A stretch of 64,000 bases of DNA from Nepenthes gracilis (lineage: Eukaryota > Streptophyta > Magnoliopsida > Caryophyllales > Nepenthaceae). The notes under the pieces are model-generated. The model saw only the letters and a program-made list of their open reading frames with translations, had not been told where the DNA came from and ran no database searches. Positions 34,196-49,300 of the stretch are shown here, piece by piece (within the stretch, counting starts at the first letter, position 1; every line of letters starts with the position of its first letter). The translations under genes and the position numbers were made by a program. Where the stretch lies: assembly GCA_033239525.1 (NCBI GenBank), contig BSYO01000004.1, positions 930,001 through 994,000 on the forward strand. Direction: 5' to 3'.

Positions 34196-37100
34196 ATGGC
34201 TCAACCTCTCATGAAGAAGGACGATGACCGCGATGATGAAGGTGCAATTAACTGACTCTCGCTTGATTTATCGTCACAAAGATTATCATTATTGTAGGAT
34301 GTTCTGTCAATTATCTCGAGTTCAGATCTGGTTGATTAGGAATGATTTCAGTGCCATTTGTTTTGAGCATTGTGCGAGCAAATGAACCCAAATTTCGTTT
34401 GATCCAATGCGTGCTTGTTGGAATGAAATCATTTCTCGCCTTCTGGATTCGCTTACTTTAGATCCAGACTGCTGGTCAAGTGGTTTAATGTGAATTGAAC
34501 TGATTGATTTCGATCTCAATTGTGGTCACATGTTTGCGATTGATTTACAGTGGACTACTCTCCGTTTATGGGGATCGAGAAGGGGGCTGTCCTCCAAGAA
34601 GCTAGGGTTTTCCATGATCCTCAGCTCGATCCTAGAAGATGTTCTCAGGTTCTGCTTTGTATCTCTGGATTTTTTAGGCGCATATTTTTTTTCTCACTCC
34701 TGTGAAGAGCATATTGATTATTTTGCACGATTTTTTTGGTTTGATTTCATTATTTTAGGTTATTACAAGGCTTCTCTACCTATTGAACCAAGGAGAAACG
34801 TTTACGAAGGTCAAAACTCTTAAACGGCAATATGAAATCAATATTCACTTCCTTGACGCATTTTGAGCTGATAGTTTGTATATCTATTTACTGAATATCA
34901 AACAATTGTTTGCATCGCAGATTGAAGCCACAGAAGTTTTCTTTGCTGTCACAAAGTTGTTTCAGTCAAGAGATACTGGCTTAAGGAGAATGGTTTATTT
35001 GATCATTAAGGAACTCTCACCTTCTTCTGATGAGGTTATACGCATGGATTAGTTGTATCTGTAATTTTATTTGATTCAAGACTATGTTATGAGGAAAGCT
35101 ACTGATGCTGTACATCTTATACTTTAAAAGGTTATTATTGTCACTAGCTCCCTAATGAAGGACATGAATAGCAAGACTGATATGTATCGGGCAAATGCTA
35201 TTCGCGTGCTTTGCCGAATCACAGACGGAACACTTCTTACCCAAATTGAAAGATACTTGAAACAAGCAATTGTTGACAAGAATCCTGTTGTTTCCAGTGC
35301 AGCCCTTGTTAGTGGAATTCATCTGTTGCAGGTGTCGTTTAAAAATACTCTTCTGTTTGTTTCATCATATTTCCTTTGTTGAAATTGCCCACATATATTT
35401 GTTGATATTTAACCAGACAAACCCAGAGGTGGTGAAAAGATGGAGTAATGAGGTACAAGAAGCTGTTCAATCTCGTGCAGCACTTGTACAGTTTCATGCC
35501 TTAGCTTTGCTCCATCAGGTATTCTGGTTTACAGTGTGATTATGTGTCTCTTTTGTTGGTTTATTGCCTGGAGTGGATATGAGCATGACACTTACACATA
35601 TGTGCCTTATGACCTGTAATTTACCCTTTATTTTCAATTGGGCATTGTTGCTAATATTTCTGGAGCTGCACATTCCATGGATACTTTATATGTAGAAGTC
35701 TTTCTAGTACACAAACTCTACACACAGGAACAAACCCAAAATGCAGGACTATCATTTAAATGGGACGAAACATTCTTGAAATATGCAAAATCAGAGAAAA
35801 AGTGTAATGCGGAGCATCCCTTTTTTTCCCTTTCTTGAATGGCATTAGTCTACTCCTATGTCGGGCCACTGAAACTTTTAATTTTCTGTAGTCCTGCCTC
35901 TTGACTACTTTCTACAAAGTGTACACCATCCCATTTGGTTGTGTAACCTATGCTTGAGCTCCATGTGGAATATAAGATGATTTGCCTAATTGGGAAAGTC
36001 TAATCAAGATAGCGCTGGCCTTTCTACTTCGGATTTACCTTCAACTGTGATCGCACCCTTCTTCCAATTACTCTATCATTTCACCAATGTGTGAATCTGT
36101 GGCCTGTCCACACAGGAGTATCTGTTGCTACATTTATCTTCACTAATGCCTTCTTTATATATTTCTAAGTATGAAATAGAAGCTCGGAATGGATCCACTT
36201 TCTGCAAATGCCACCATCAATGATATTTCTTCTTTCATAGATAAGCCCCATTACTTTTTATTTTTTATTTTTAAAATTTGTTAATTGCTATTATTTGATG
36301 TTAATATCTGTACATCTACACCGGGCATTCCTGGAGGTTTCTAATCCAAAAGGAGTATGAGTGTCCCAGAGGCTATGTCATAGATAACACAACTACCTAT
36401 CATCTATGTTGAGCCATCCAATACTCTGTATTACAGAGCTTTACTTGCCTTACCATTTTCTCTATTGCAAAGGTACTGCAAACAATTGTGTGAAATGCAC
36501 CTTCATTGGTCCTTGTCATCATTTTTTGTCCTTTTCCGTAGAGCATGCCTGGGATTTGTACTCCTGTTTAGTTCTCAATCCTGAGAGTTTGCTCTTTTGC
36601 AGATTTTGTCCATTTGTTTTTCCTTGTGTTATGTTTATGATGGATTTCACAATTGTCTGTTCTTCAAGTTGAAACATCATGATAAGTCCCCGTTCTCTTA
36701 CATTCTTTTTAACTTTGATTTACATTGACTCTCCTTGCAAGCTAATTGTAGTTGCATATCAATTGGGAAGAGAAGTTCTTGTGTGCAATCTTCATGGGTT
36801 GTTTGAGCACTACAAATATAGTTTTCTGCTCTACCTGCTATTTGTGAAGAAGTAACAAGAATTTTTGCTTGAGTAAAATTGCAGATAAGGCAGAATGACC
36901 GTTTAGCTGTTAGCAAACTTGTTACAAGTTTGACAAGAGGAACAGTGCGCTCACCACTGGCACAATGCCTCTTAATTCGTTATACAAGTCAGGTGCATAT
37001 CAAATTGTGGAACACAATGTTTGGTTTCTAGAGTAAAATCAACTTCTTATCATATTTAGGTGTTTTCTGTATTAAAAACAATTTATTTGCAGGTCATTAG

Positions 37101-40100
37101 AGAGTCAGGAACCAATACACCGACAGGTGATCGCCCATTTTATGACTATCTTGAAGGTTGCCTGCGACACAAGGCAGAAATGGTGATCTTTGAAGCTGCA
37201 AGAGCAATAACAGAGCTTAATGGTGTGACAAGTCGAGAATTGACTCCAGCTATTACTGTTCTACAGTTATTTCTGAGCTCTTCAAAGCCAGTACTTCGTT
37301 TTGCTGCTGTTCGCACTTTGAACAAGGTTACCCTTTTTATCCTTAGAAATTCTCCCGCCCATCTGGAAATGTATTCAGTAGTTGCTGTCATCAACATGCT
37401 TTTTCTCCCCCAAAAGTGTTTCTTTTCCTGTCTGAGCTCTGTTTGGTTATTAGTTCTTATAATCCATGTTCTGTTTTCAGAATATTTTATCCATTGCATG
37501 CTGGCAAATCTTGATTTTGAAGTTGGATCACTGCTGTCTTTGGCAGTGTCTGTCATTAGTCTACATTGCAAATTCATTAGATATCCGGTCGGCTGTAGAA
37601 GCTATTTTGTTAACTTGGATAGAAAGTTTTTTTTTTTTTACATTCTTGTGTTGGTTATCAATTACATACTAGCAATATTAACTATGCTTCCCCCTTTAAA
37701 GCTCTTGACAACTTGGTTTCTGTTCTGTTGAATGTTTTCGGCTTTGATCCTTCCATTTTAAACTTTTCATAAGCCAAAACAGTATGTGGTGCTTGTTATG
37801 AATCTCCTCTGACATCCTTGCTCCATATTCCTGGGCATGCACTGATGTGCTGTCCAGAAAACAATATTGAATGCCTGCATTTGTTTTCTGGTTTGTCATC
37901 GTTCTGTAGATAGCTCCACTGTTGCCATTTGGTAAGAGAGTAAAAGCAAGGTAGTAATGGATTACTTGAATCTGATCATGTCATATGCATGAATGAACTT
38001 TTCCAGTCTTATGGAATTTGTATTGTATCTCTATGCAGGTAGCAATGACACATCCTATGGCTGTAACAAACTGCAATATCGACATGGAGAGCCTGATTTC
38101 TGACCAGAATAGAAGCATAGCAACGCTTGCTATTACCACTCTTCTAAAAACGGGTAATGAATCGAGTGTTGACCGGCTGATGAAACAAATCACGAACTTC
38201 ATGTCAGACATTGCAGATGAGTTCAAAATTGTAGTTGTTGAAGCCATAAGATCTCTGTGTCTTAAGTTCCCACTGAAGTACCGATCATTGTGAGTGTTCT
38301 AGAGTTTGTTTGTGAAACTATGGATGTATATATTGTTTTTGCTTGTGAGTAATTTAGCTACTGCAGTTAGTCTACTGTTGCACATTATAATCTGGAGTCA
38401 ATTTTGGATGAGAAATGGTAATTAACTGTTAGTTGCATTGTCTATTCCAGGATGAATTTCTTGAGCAATATTCTAAAAGAAGAAGGTGGATTTGAGTATA
38501 AGAAAGCAATTGTTGATTCCATTGTAATTCTCATTAGAGATATCCCAGATGCAAAAGAAAGCGGATTGCTTCATCTTTGTGAATTCATCGAGGACTGTGA
38601 ATTTACCTACCTTTCAACACAGGTGGATTTCTCATATCTTTTTATTGTTATTATTTTTAGACTGGGTTGTTAGAATATACTGCTAGAATGTACTTTAGAA
38701 TATATGGTGTATATTCTTTGCAAGTGTAATTACTACTTTTAACATGGTATTACAAGTATTACGAGTATTACTAGTTTAACATGGTATCGGGCAGGGTTAC
38801 TTTCTAGACCCTAGTTGCCGCTGGTGGTGGTGATCCTTCTCTCCCATGATCAGTACACATCACTACATAGAACCAAAGCCCTTTGTTGACTTCATATTTC
38901 ACAGGTGTCTTCACCTTCCTTTCTTCAGATCTATGGTTTGTTCAAAACCTTAGACCTAGCTCTTTCACATTCAATTCAGAGGATCTGGGAGAATTCGACC
39001 ACATTTCTTGTATACTTGGAGGTCATCTTTGCCTGATATGGCTTTGCTGACAACAGATTTGTGGTAATTTTTGGTGCCCTGGGCTCAATGATATCTTGCT
39101 CATTCTTTGCTGTGACAATAATGGCGTTTGACCTCTATTAATCTCATTGCTACTGTGTCCTCCTGTGTTCGGCATACAAAGTTGGTACGTTTTTGCCTTG
39201 GTGTGTGTGTGTGTGTGCTGAGTGTGGACTTTGCAGTGGGTGTGGTGTGCTCTTTGCTGTTTTTGCATTTGTGCTTTGATTGTGTGTTTGGTACACTTGG
39301 TTGGAGGACTTGTAGTGTGTTCGCTTTGGTTGGGGAGATTGGAGCTATTATAATGATTTTTTTGTGAGTCACTTATGGCAGCTAAGATGAAATAAGTCCA
39401 TCTTACACTGTAGGTTCTCTTATGGAGGTATATATCTTGCTGCTGGGATGACTTGGTGTATATCTTGCTGCTGGGATGACTTGGTGGTGTGGATGAGACA
39501 AGTTGACTCATATATTAGGTTTTTATGGATATGGATTTCAATGGAGATTTGCTATGCTGATTATGCTATTTTTAGATCTACGATTTGTTACTTTTGAGGC
39601 TGCTTTGTTATTTTGAAGTTGTTTATGCTCTTTGAAGCTGCTTTGCTATTTTGGATTGTGTACTTGTGATTATACATTGATTAGTCATGGTTTCCAAATC
39701 CATATTTGGTGAACACAGTGGTAGAAACAATGATGGAACATTGATTTATTTTTATTGTAATAGAGTTGGTCATATACTGAATAAATGTTGCTAGTTACGA
39801 ACGAACCATGCTCTAAATGTTTTTGCTCTTCTTTATGTCACGAATCTAAACCAAAGCAGGTTTAAATAATAAATTAATAAATCCCAAATAAATATAACAA
39901 ATTCCAACTCGAGCGTGACAACAGATGGACTATAAAATCTAATCATCTAAATAATAATAATAAACAGACTCAAAACCCATCACAGAATTTTATCAGACAA
40001 TCATTTGGGCAAATATAATACATACGACCTGCTTCACATAAATCGTAAAGGAGGTGGTAGACCAAATACATATATCTATCATACATTGACCCAATGTCTC

Positions 40101-40296
40101 AATACATATCCAAGCGCCTGAAAACTGCCAATTTCAATATCCATAGTATGTTTGATACATATCTAATTGGAAAATGAAACTAAACTCACCAAATAAATGA
40201 TGCCATGTCAAATCTTGTCCAATTTATACAAGATATCCAAGCCTTCTACTCAAAAGTGATAAGAAATAGAAAACATGAGCTTAAAATTCAGCAAGT

Positions 40297-40341
<45 letters not shown>

Positions 40342-43300
40342 TTATCCGATAAATTAGAAGGGATGATCTATAAACAGATTTCAAAAGGGATAACAAATAC
40401 AAATTCGATGTCAGAAAGTTGATGGTAGTTTGTATTCAAATCGTATGACAGATCAAACTATAGTCTCCTCGGAAGTATATTGAATAGAAGTGATCCGAAG
40501 TGAAATGAGATAATCAGAATCAGATGATCGGAATCATATTAGAATCGTATCAGAATCAAATAAATATATATTGAATGAAACAGAATCTGGATTAAAACCA
40601 TATAAACAAACTCAAGAGTCTAGAATGAAGTCATATAAACAGAATCAAGTAGGTTTTGGAATAAATCACATATCAGATGTACGAGACATACGAAATCCTA
40701 TCTGTGGGCCAGTCTGCAAATCTCAAATCGGAGTATGAATACAAATCCATGTAGAAATACAAAACATGTACAAAATTAGAGAACTAAATTTTAAGAGATT
40801 AATTTGAGAAAGAGTTATATATACTTCTGATAACTTTAAGCCAAATCAATTGTTATTTAGACTTATGGCTATGGCCATCTATGTACTCTGTCTCCCATAG
40901 ATAAGGAACTTGCTCACTATGTTTTGCTTTTTTTGATTTTGGGTGCAATCCTCAAGTTCATCTGATATATTAGAATATCTATGTACTCTATCTATGGCCA
41001 TATATGTACTCTGTCTAATATAAACAAGGAACGTGCCAACTATGTTTTGGCACTAGTGGTTTTGAGTCCAACCCTAGGCAATGATACATGTGAACTAATG
41101 CAAGGCCCATGCAGATTTCATATCCATTTCTATACAAATATATAAATATAAAAATATATAGTATTAGATATTTATTTATTTTTTCATAAAATAACAAAAC
41201 CCTCAAATACTTTCTGAACAAAACTCTCAAAAAACTTGTAAAAATACGTGCATGTACGAAAAGAAATAGATGGGCTAGATAAAAATAGCATACATGAATA
41301 TTAAACCTCTAAAACAGAAGTAAAACATATCAGACATTAAAACAGGTCAATGATAGGGTTTATAAATACTTGTCTTAACCTTATATCAAGTAGATTTGAC
41401 AAAGGATGTACCGATCTACTTTATCTCTTTTTCTTTTCTCCTCTTTCTTCTCCTTTTTCTCTCTCTCCTCTCTGCCCTTTTCATGCAAAAATGACGAACA
41501 CAGTGTCCTATAGCCGCTTATATATTAAAATGGCACCCGAGCACCAAGCCATGGCTTTCGGCACTTAACCGTGGCCTCGGGCGTGCCTCGGGCGCAAACC
41601 CACTGGAATTGGCCCTCAAGCACTTCTCGGGTGCGCTTCAGGCGCCAGTCTGCTGATTCTATTTTGTTTAAAATTTTACAAGATATAATTAATTTTTAAC
41701 GCATTCAATTAATCCAAAATAATAAATATATCCAAATAAATTGAATGGAGATCAGTGTATTACAATTCAATCCGATAACCACACTGCTTTTTTCTTAGCA
41801 TCCTCTTGTGCTTGGGTCTTTGAATCTATTGCGTTTGATTACATGAGTGTGTTCACAAATGTCCTGTCTGATTACTGACTATGTTCCATTGTTCTTGACA
41901 TTATTTTGGCTAATGACTTATCTGTAAAGATTCAGGATGTTGATTATGTTTTTTTGACGTAGACTCTACATCTCTTATCGGCTCTTTATTTGCCAAATTT
42001 TCAATTTAATTACCTGTCAGTTAGTAAGTTTACTGAATAGCATAATTGCTTTGCAGTATTTTTCTCTACTAATTATTTTAGGATCTTACTATGATGAGGG
42101 TTATTGGTAGACGCCATCGTGATTCAGAAGTCCTCTACTTATTCGATATAGAATCCAATTTTATTGTTTGTTTTTGTGCCATTTCTATGCCTTTGATCTT
42201 CATTGTGGATTGTCAGCAATCTCTTTTGAGTTTAAAAAAGTAATGTCCAACTCTAAGGTCTGCCACCGATTATTTTTTGAATCATGTGAATTTGTTAAGA
42301 ATCATTATAGATCATATTCTTCTTGAGTAAATCTATACACATTTGCCCCCTTTCAATTAGTAGACTCGTATACTAGGTGACCATGTCTAGTTTTGTCTAA
42401 AATGGGACTTTGTTACATTTTTATTGCCGACTATTAATGAGTTATTTAGTTATACTTGATAAAATAATTGAAAGTTATACTCTATTTTTTGTATGTTCCA
42501 TGCTAAAATTTGGACTTAATTTTCTACTTCTATATATACTTTGTGGTGTGACAATAATCGTTGATGTTTTTTTGCATCTTTTTTCGTCAATCGTTACAAC
42601 ATGTGATTTTTCATGAGTAATCTTGCCTCAATATGCCTCAACAAAGTGGAGTGGCTGAGAGAGAAAAATACACTTGATGGAGGTTGCAAGAGCTCTTTTA
42701 TTCCAAATAGGAGTACCTAAAACTTTTTTAGAGTGATATAGTGTTGACAGTGTACTATTTTATTAATCAGATGCTATCAACTATTTTTCGGGGGGGGGGG
42801 ATTCCTCACCATGTGTTATATTCTAGCAAACTATTACATTTTCTTCCCATAAAGATTTTTGATTGTATGTGCTATGCCTGCAATATTCAGCCTCAGGTAA
42901 CCAACTTTGATCCCAAGCCTTTGCAATGTATTTTTCTTAGATATCCTCTTACTCAAAAGGAATATCGGTGTTCTCTTCAGAGTTAAGATGTTTTCTTTTG
43001 TCTTCTGATGCCACATTTTGTAAGTCTACAAGTTTTTATCTCTTTAACAAGTCCATCGTTAAATATTTCTTTAGAGAATGATACTTTTGTATATGAGATT
43101 GTTTATATGAATGCATTACCTTTACCTCTATCACATGTGCTTCCTTGTCCTCTTGTCATTCAAATATATTTTTGTGGTCCTTGTTAGGAGTTTAGTTCCT
43201 CTTCGAGTTTGGATCCCGAGCTAACCACTATCGAGCCAGCTATTTTGATTATAGACACTGCCTTTTCTAATCAGGGAACTTATTCAGACCTTCTAATTGT

Positions 43301-46300
43301 ATTACAGATGGGTCATCATAATTGTGTTCAGTATCCACTATTTGCTACGTTGTCATATGCTAGTGTTTCACCTTCGTATTAGGCTCTTGTGTTCGTTTAT
43401 ACTCTATTAGTATACCTCGATTTGTATCCAACGTTATTCCTTATTTTGGTTGTTGGGTAATTATGGAGGAATAGATGGCTGCACGTGAGTATAATCAACC
43501 ATCGGAGTTAGTTTGTTTTCCTCCATGGAAAAAATCCATCGGGTGTAAATAGGTTTGGAAAGGAACTAAGTGTTCTAAATCACAAATAGTTTTCACCTCT
43601 TAATAAAATTGCAAAAGCAATAAAAATACAAATATCCGATACACGTAAAGTATATTTGAATCTAGATGATATAGCCAATAAAGACAATATAGGATAGAGT
43701 AGTAAGCAATAAATACACAATTTTTGGTGACGAAGAGAAATCTCGATAACCACGGCTATCAAGTAAAACCTTCTAGGTTTCAACGATCGGGGAATATATG
43801 CACTGTGAAAATCAACTTACAGATCGGGTCATACAGATGGGCTAACCTAGCTGATTGACTATTGTCTTGTTATTCTTACTAAAGAACTTCTTGGATTTGC
43901 CCGTGGTAGTGGAACTAGATGCCTTCCGATTTTCAAGTTAATATTCCCTCACGAACCGCTGAATCTCTATACACCACTAGAGCTCAGTTTCCAAGCTATC
44001 GATGTCATCAATGAAGGTTAACAGGCGGGACAAGGTGTAAAGAGTGAAGTTTAAAGTGGTGAGAAAACTTTATCGAGGAACCACAATTGTCGAAGTTAAG
44101 TTTTTTTAAGTGGAGAAATTAATAAGTATAAAAGAGTAGGTTTTGCACTGAAACGGTCATCCAAATCTCGAGCAAGAAGTTATGGGCAAATGAAATAAGA
44201 CGACTATATATAGAGAGGCTCGAAAACCTAAGTAAAAAATATGACCTTTGGTGAAATGCGCGTCGTGGCACTCGAGCGCGGCTCGAGTGCATGGTGGGTG
44301 AGCTTAGGGTTTCATGGGATACATCTAGCGGAGCTGGAGCGAGCTTCGAGCATTGGGTCTATTGGATTCGGTACTTGAGTGTGGGTCGGGTGAGCTGTGG
44401 GCGCAAGCTTACTGGAAACGGGGCTTGAGCTCACAGCACGTATGCAGCCGACGAAGCCTCTCGGGAAAGGCACTTGGGTGTGGGTTAGGCGCACAATAGG
44501 TATGGAATTGGGTATGACACTTCAGCAAATAGCAAGAGATATTCTGATGCAGATCTTCAGAATAATACGATTTTCGCCAACTACAGACCAGACACGGTCA
44601 AGGAATATGCAAGCACATAAATGAGCCTAACAATCTCCCCATTTGACAATTCCGTGACAAAACCTCATCCACAATTTAAATCAAAATAAAAGGGAATCAC
44701 TTGTTTAGACACCACTAAGATAGAATTCGTGTATATAAAAATCTATACCTAGTAGATACCAGGCACAGTACAAAAAGCAAGGTACATGTAAAATACAAAA
44801 GAGCTACTGTGCCAAAAAATACCTGCTGTGTCTGTTCAACCATGGTTAGAATAAAGATATATAAAAGCAGGAGAATAACAACAAAAGAACAGCAGTCAAC
44901 AAATAGATAATAACTAAGGTCACTTGTAACAGGAATCAAATGGAAACAGAGAACAAAGCACAAAGAAAACATGAATCAACAGTAAACAAACCTCCCCCTA
45001 TCAAAATCAATTGAATGCTCCCTTAAGTAAGATATCTACCCTCCCAAACAATGTAAGGCTCCCCCTAGCAAAGACATCTCCCCCCTTTTGTCGTAAAGGG
45101 CGAAAGAGAAGTTATCACTTAGAGTCGGAAGAATCACTGGAAGACGGCTGAGTGGAAGAAAGACGAGCATACTGCTGCCGCCAACGAACAAGCGCCTCCT
45201 CCTGAGTAGCCAAGCGCGATTCAAGACGCTCAAAACCGGCAAGCATGTCCGACCGCAGTAGTGTGTGAGAAGTATAGAATTACTCCTAAGAAGAATAGAG
45301 CCGCTTAAGCTGATTTGTAATCCTAGAAAGCTGACCCATAAGTGTAGAGGACAAAGAGGTAGAGAACCAAGGAGGATTGGATGAACCAGGACATGAGGGC
45401 TTAAGGTAGGATGAGCTTGAACAAGACCGGCCACCCTCGGTTGAGAAAGGAGGCACCTTAGGGAGGGGCTCATCAAGAGGATCGGTGGGATCTGGGATAA
45501 GCAATGAATGTGTTACCGACTTTGGGCAAATGTAGCATGGGTAATGGGCCGTCCAAGAGGTAGACGTGGGAGATTTGGAAATGAGACTCCTAAATCCATG
45601 ACAAGTTTCTGAATGAGACAACCGTGGATAAGGTTGTCATCCCTTTTAGACGCAAAATGAGTGATAATGTGGTGAGTATATAAGATCAATAGGCCATCCA
45701 CTCAAGAGAGTATATAAGAATAAGGCTTTTATCGAGGTGGATGGATGAGAAGTGAGTGACCGGAAAAATATTAGTGAGTATAATACGACTTATGACCATC
45801 CTCCGAGGGAAGAGACGCTTGGTTTTGAAAGACCTTCTATCCCATTCCATGGGAGAGCCATGAAAAAAAGAAGTGATCTTGTGGTGATGTGGTATGGAAA
45901 GTTAGGAGTGAGGATAGTCGGGACTTTCAACCCAAGGAATATTGAGAACCCGAGAGATCACGTCCGGGGTAATCCGGAGGTGACTCCCCCTAAAAAAGGT
46001 AGAAAAGGAACGAGTTTGATAATCATGAATGTTGGAATAGAACTATTGAATTAAAAGCGCAAAAGGGGCAATCAAATTAGCAAGCACCGGCTCCCAATGG
46101 TGGTTTGTGAACATGAAAGAGATGGGCAGGTCGAGGGAAGTAAGGTCAACTTCCCGTTCAAGGGAAAGTTGCCTTTGAGACATATGAGAATTAAAGAAGG
46201 CTTCAGCTTCGGCATTGATAAAATGAGTTGGAGCTGAGAGCCCACTCATCCTGTGATGCTTGCCAACTGATTTGCGAGCAAGTGATTTTTGTGAGGTAGG

Positions 46301-49300
46301 TATCTGTAATACAATAATAGAGAAGATTTCAAGGGATTTGCCAACTGTTGTCCCCTTTTTATGTTTTATTTATTCTATTTTTATTTTTTTTAAACATAAA
46401 GGAGGAAAACATGCGCATGGGTTGCACAGTTCAAGGGCGCTGCAGGCAAAAAAATGAGAAAACCTACTCAGGGCCACCGACCAAGCAAGGCTTGATCTAC
46501 ACATATTGCCCATGAATAACGATAGATCGACCCTAAATGAGTACATTGCTAAGAAAAACAGGCGTTCATAGGGTGGAAATTGGATAATAAGCACCGAACA
46601 TTGCCACTGCCATTAATGGCGGAAGGAAGCTCAAGAACCAAAGAGAGAGGAGAAATTACCTTGAGGACACCCAAAATCGTGAAGAAGAGGAGCATATCAG
46701 GAGTATTTTGGTGCGAGAGGAGGTAGATAGAGGGGGATTTTGAGGAGAGAGAGGAGAGCGCCTAGGGTTTAGAAGGGGGAACAAGGTTGAGCACGAATGC
46801 CGCCGGAGGATAAAAGGACAAAGCTATGGCACTCGAGCGACACTAAGGTGCTCGGCAGGCACAGCGTGTCTGGATTTTGTGCTTAAGCGCCAACTAGCCT
46901 CCAGGTGGGCGCAATGAACAGTGCACCACCTTTTTTTTTGTTTAAATAAATCAAATTTTTGTTTTTTAAATTTTAATTCCCCCTTGTTTTTGTTTTTAAA
47001 AAAATTAATTAGATAGTATGAAAAATATTAGGACAATTTGAGTTCAATGATGAACAGGATCACACTTCTTAATCCAAATTTTCTTACCAAGTTTAATTAT
47101 TTTCGATAAAGTTATCACTTGATCGTTCAAAAAGTTTACTTGATTGACAAGTGTATCCATCTTCAGATTGGGATTAAAATTATTTTAAAATTTTATTACA
47201 GGACATTGAGGCCGAATATGACCATTTTTGCCACACCCATGATAGGTTGGGACAAATTTTGTATTGATGTTAGATTTGTACATTTGCTTCCTAGTGTAAT
47301 TTAAATCAAGGTTTTTTTTACTATTTAAGGTTTGAAAATTTTGTGAATTGGCACGAATATTTGAAAAACCTCTTGACTTTTGATCAATGGGGATGGATGA
47401 CGCACTACTTCGTCTTGGAATAGAAGTAGCTCGGACAAAGACAATTTTTGGATTAGTATTAGTTTTTAAGGCATTTTCCAAATATGCCAACCCTATTTTG
47501 TTTCCGCCGACTTGTCCTAAATCGAACATATGCTCTTGATTTTTTTAGTAAAAGAGTCAATCAACTTTTCAAATTCTTGGGTTTTTGTCTCAAGCTCAGT
47601 TCTTAGAACAAATTTTGCCTTTTCGATTTTTAACAATTTTTGCTTTAAAGACGCTTTAGTTTTCTTAATCTTTAGACATTCCTTAAATAATTTATTATAT
47701 GCGTCTTGAATATCATAAAATTAACCTTTTGACTTGTCTTCAGAGTCAACATTTTGATCAAGGATTTCTTCTAAGTTCTCATCATTTTTACACGCCGAGG
47801 TCATGAAGGCCATATACTTGACACGGCATTCTTCAGTACATCTTTCATAGTCTTTGTTTTCGTCATCGCTCAAGGTTGCATTAGCTTTCAAAGCTTGATT
47901 TTGTTTGCATTTGAAATTTGGGCATTCAATTTTAATATGTCCAAAACCTTGACACTCATGGCATTGCACTCCTTTGGTGGTTTTCGATTTTGAGTCTTTG
48001 ATCTTACATTTGTCTTTCTTGTCACTTTTGGTGGATATTTTTATTTTTACATTTTGTTGTTCAAGTGAGATTTTATTTTTCTTCAAGAATTTTTTGAAAT
48101 TCTTGACAAACAAGGCAAAGTCTTTGTCGCTACACAACTCCTTATTAGAGTTACGATCTCTCTTCTCCATTATAGATTTTAGAGCAAATGAATTTATTTT
48201 TCTTTAATTGGGGAAGAGTGTGTTCATAAATTTGAAGAGAACCAATTAGTTCTTCCATTTTCATTTTGGGTCTAAAATGTTGAGGAAGCGATCGTAGGAC
48301 TTTTCTAACGATTCTTTTGGAAGTTCTTTCTCCTAGGTTAAACGTGGAATTCACGATGCTATTTAATTTTGCATAAAAATCTTCAAAGTTCTCACCATCA
48401 TTCATCCTAATTTCCTCAAATCTAGAAGTAAACAATTGTAATTTTAAATTTTTAACTAGTTTGGTTCCTTCATGAGTAATTTCAAGAATGCCCAATGTAT
48501 CTTTAGAGGTCTTACACATAGAAATACGTTTAAACTCTTTAGGAGATATAGACATAAAAATAGCATGTGACCCTTTTGTATTCCAATTGCAGGTGTCAAG
48601 TTCTTCCTTTAACAACAAGGACAGAACTTTAGGTTGATTGCCCGTTGCACTTTTGGGTGGTGTCCACCCAGTTTGGTTGCTGACCCAAACATGCTCATCC
48701 ATTGATTTTAAGAAGGTTCTCATCCGTACTTCTAATAAGCGTAATTACTCCCATAAAAATAGGGAAGAATAAAGAGCGATCGACTCGTATACATCTAAAT
48801 CGGGATTGTAGATGGGGATGATTCTTTGATACCAAATGAAAGGAACTAAGCGTTTCGAATCACAAATAGTTTCGACCCCTTAATAAAATTGCAGAAGTAG
48901 TAAAAGCACAAATATTCAATACACGTAAATAATATTTGAATCTAGATGATATAACTAATAAAGAGCATATAGGATAGAGCAGTAAGCAATAAATACAATT
49001 TTTGGTAACGAAGAAAAATCTCGATAACCACGGCTATTGAGTAAGACCTTTCAGGTTTTCACGGCCAGAAAAGATATGTACTATGAAAATCTACTTACAG
49101 ATCGGGTGGTACAGACACACTAACCTAGCTAATTTATTCCTATTTTATGATCTTTACCAAGGAACTCCTTGGATTTGCTCGTGGTAATGAAACCAGACGC
49201 CTTCCGATCTTCAAGTCAATTTTTCCTTACGAATCGTTGAATCTTTGTACATTACTGGAGCCCAGTTTTCACGCCACTGATGTTGCCAACGAAGGTTAAT

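Noticed and set aside
35035..35130. Possible extra exon in gamma-COP intron 4
   Set aside because: The frame has a stop soon after the donor, and exons 4 and 5 join in phase 0 to give the conserved [13 protein letters not shown] sequence.
37060..37731. 223-codon ORF with an unusual hydrophobic tail
   Set aside because: It is gamma-COP exon 8 (37093-37326) read through its donor into intron 8.
39023..39511. 162-codon minus-strand ORF rich in H, T and Q
   Set aside because: Reverse strand of a GT-rich stretch in the copia leader/gag region; low complexity and no conserved motif.
42789..42800. Run of ten G
   Set aside because: Considered as a G-quadruplex or programmed frameshift site, but it is a single run in a decayed pol frame, so a simple indel is enough.
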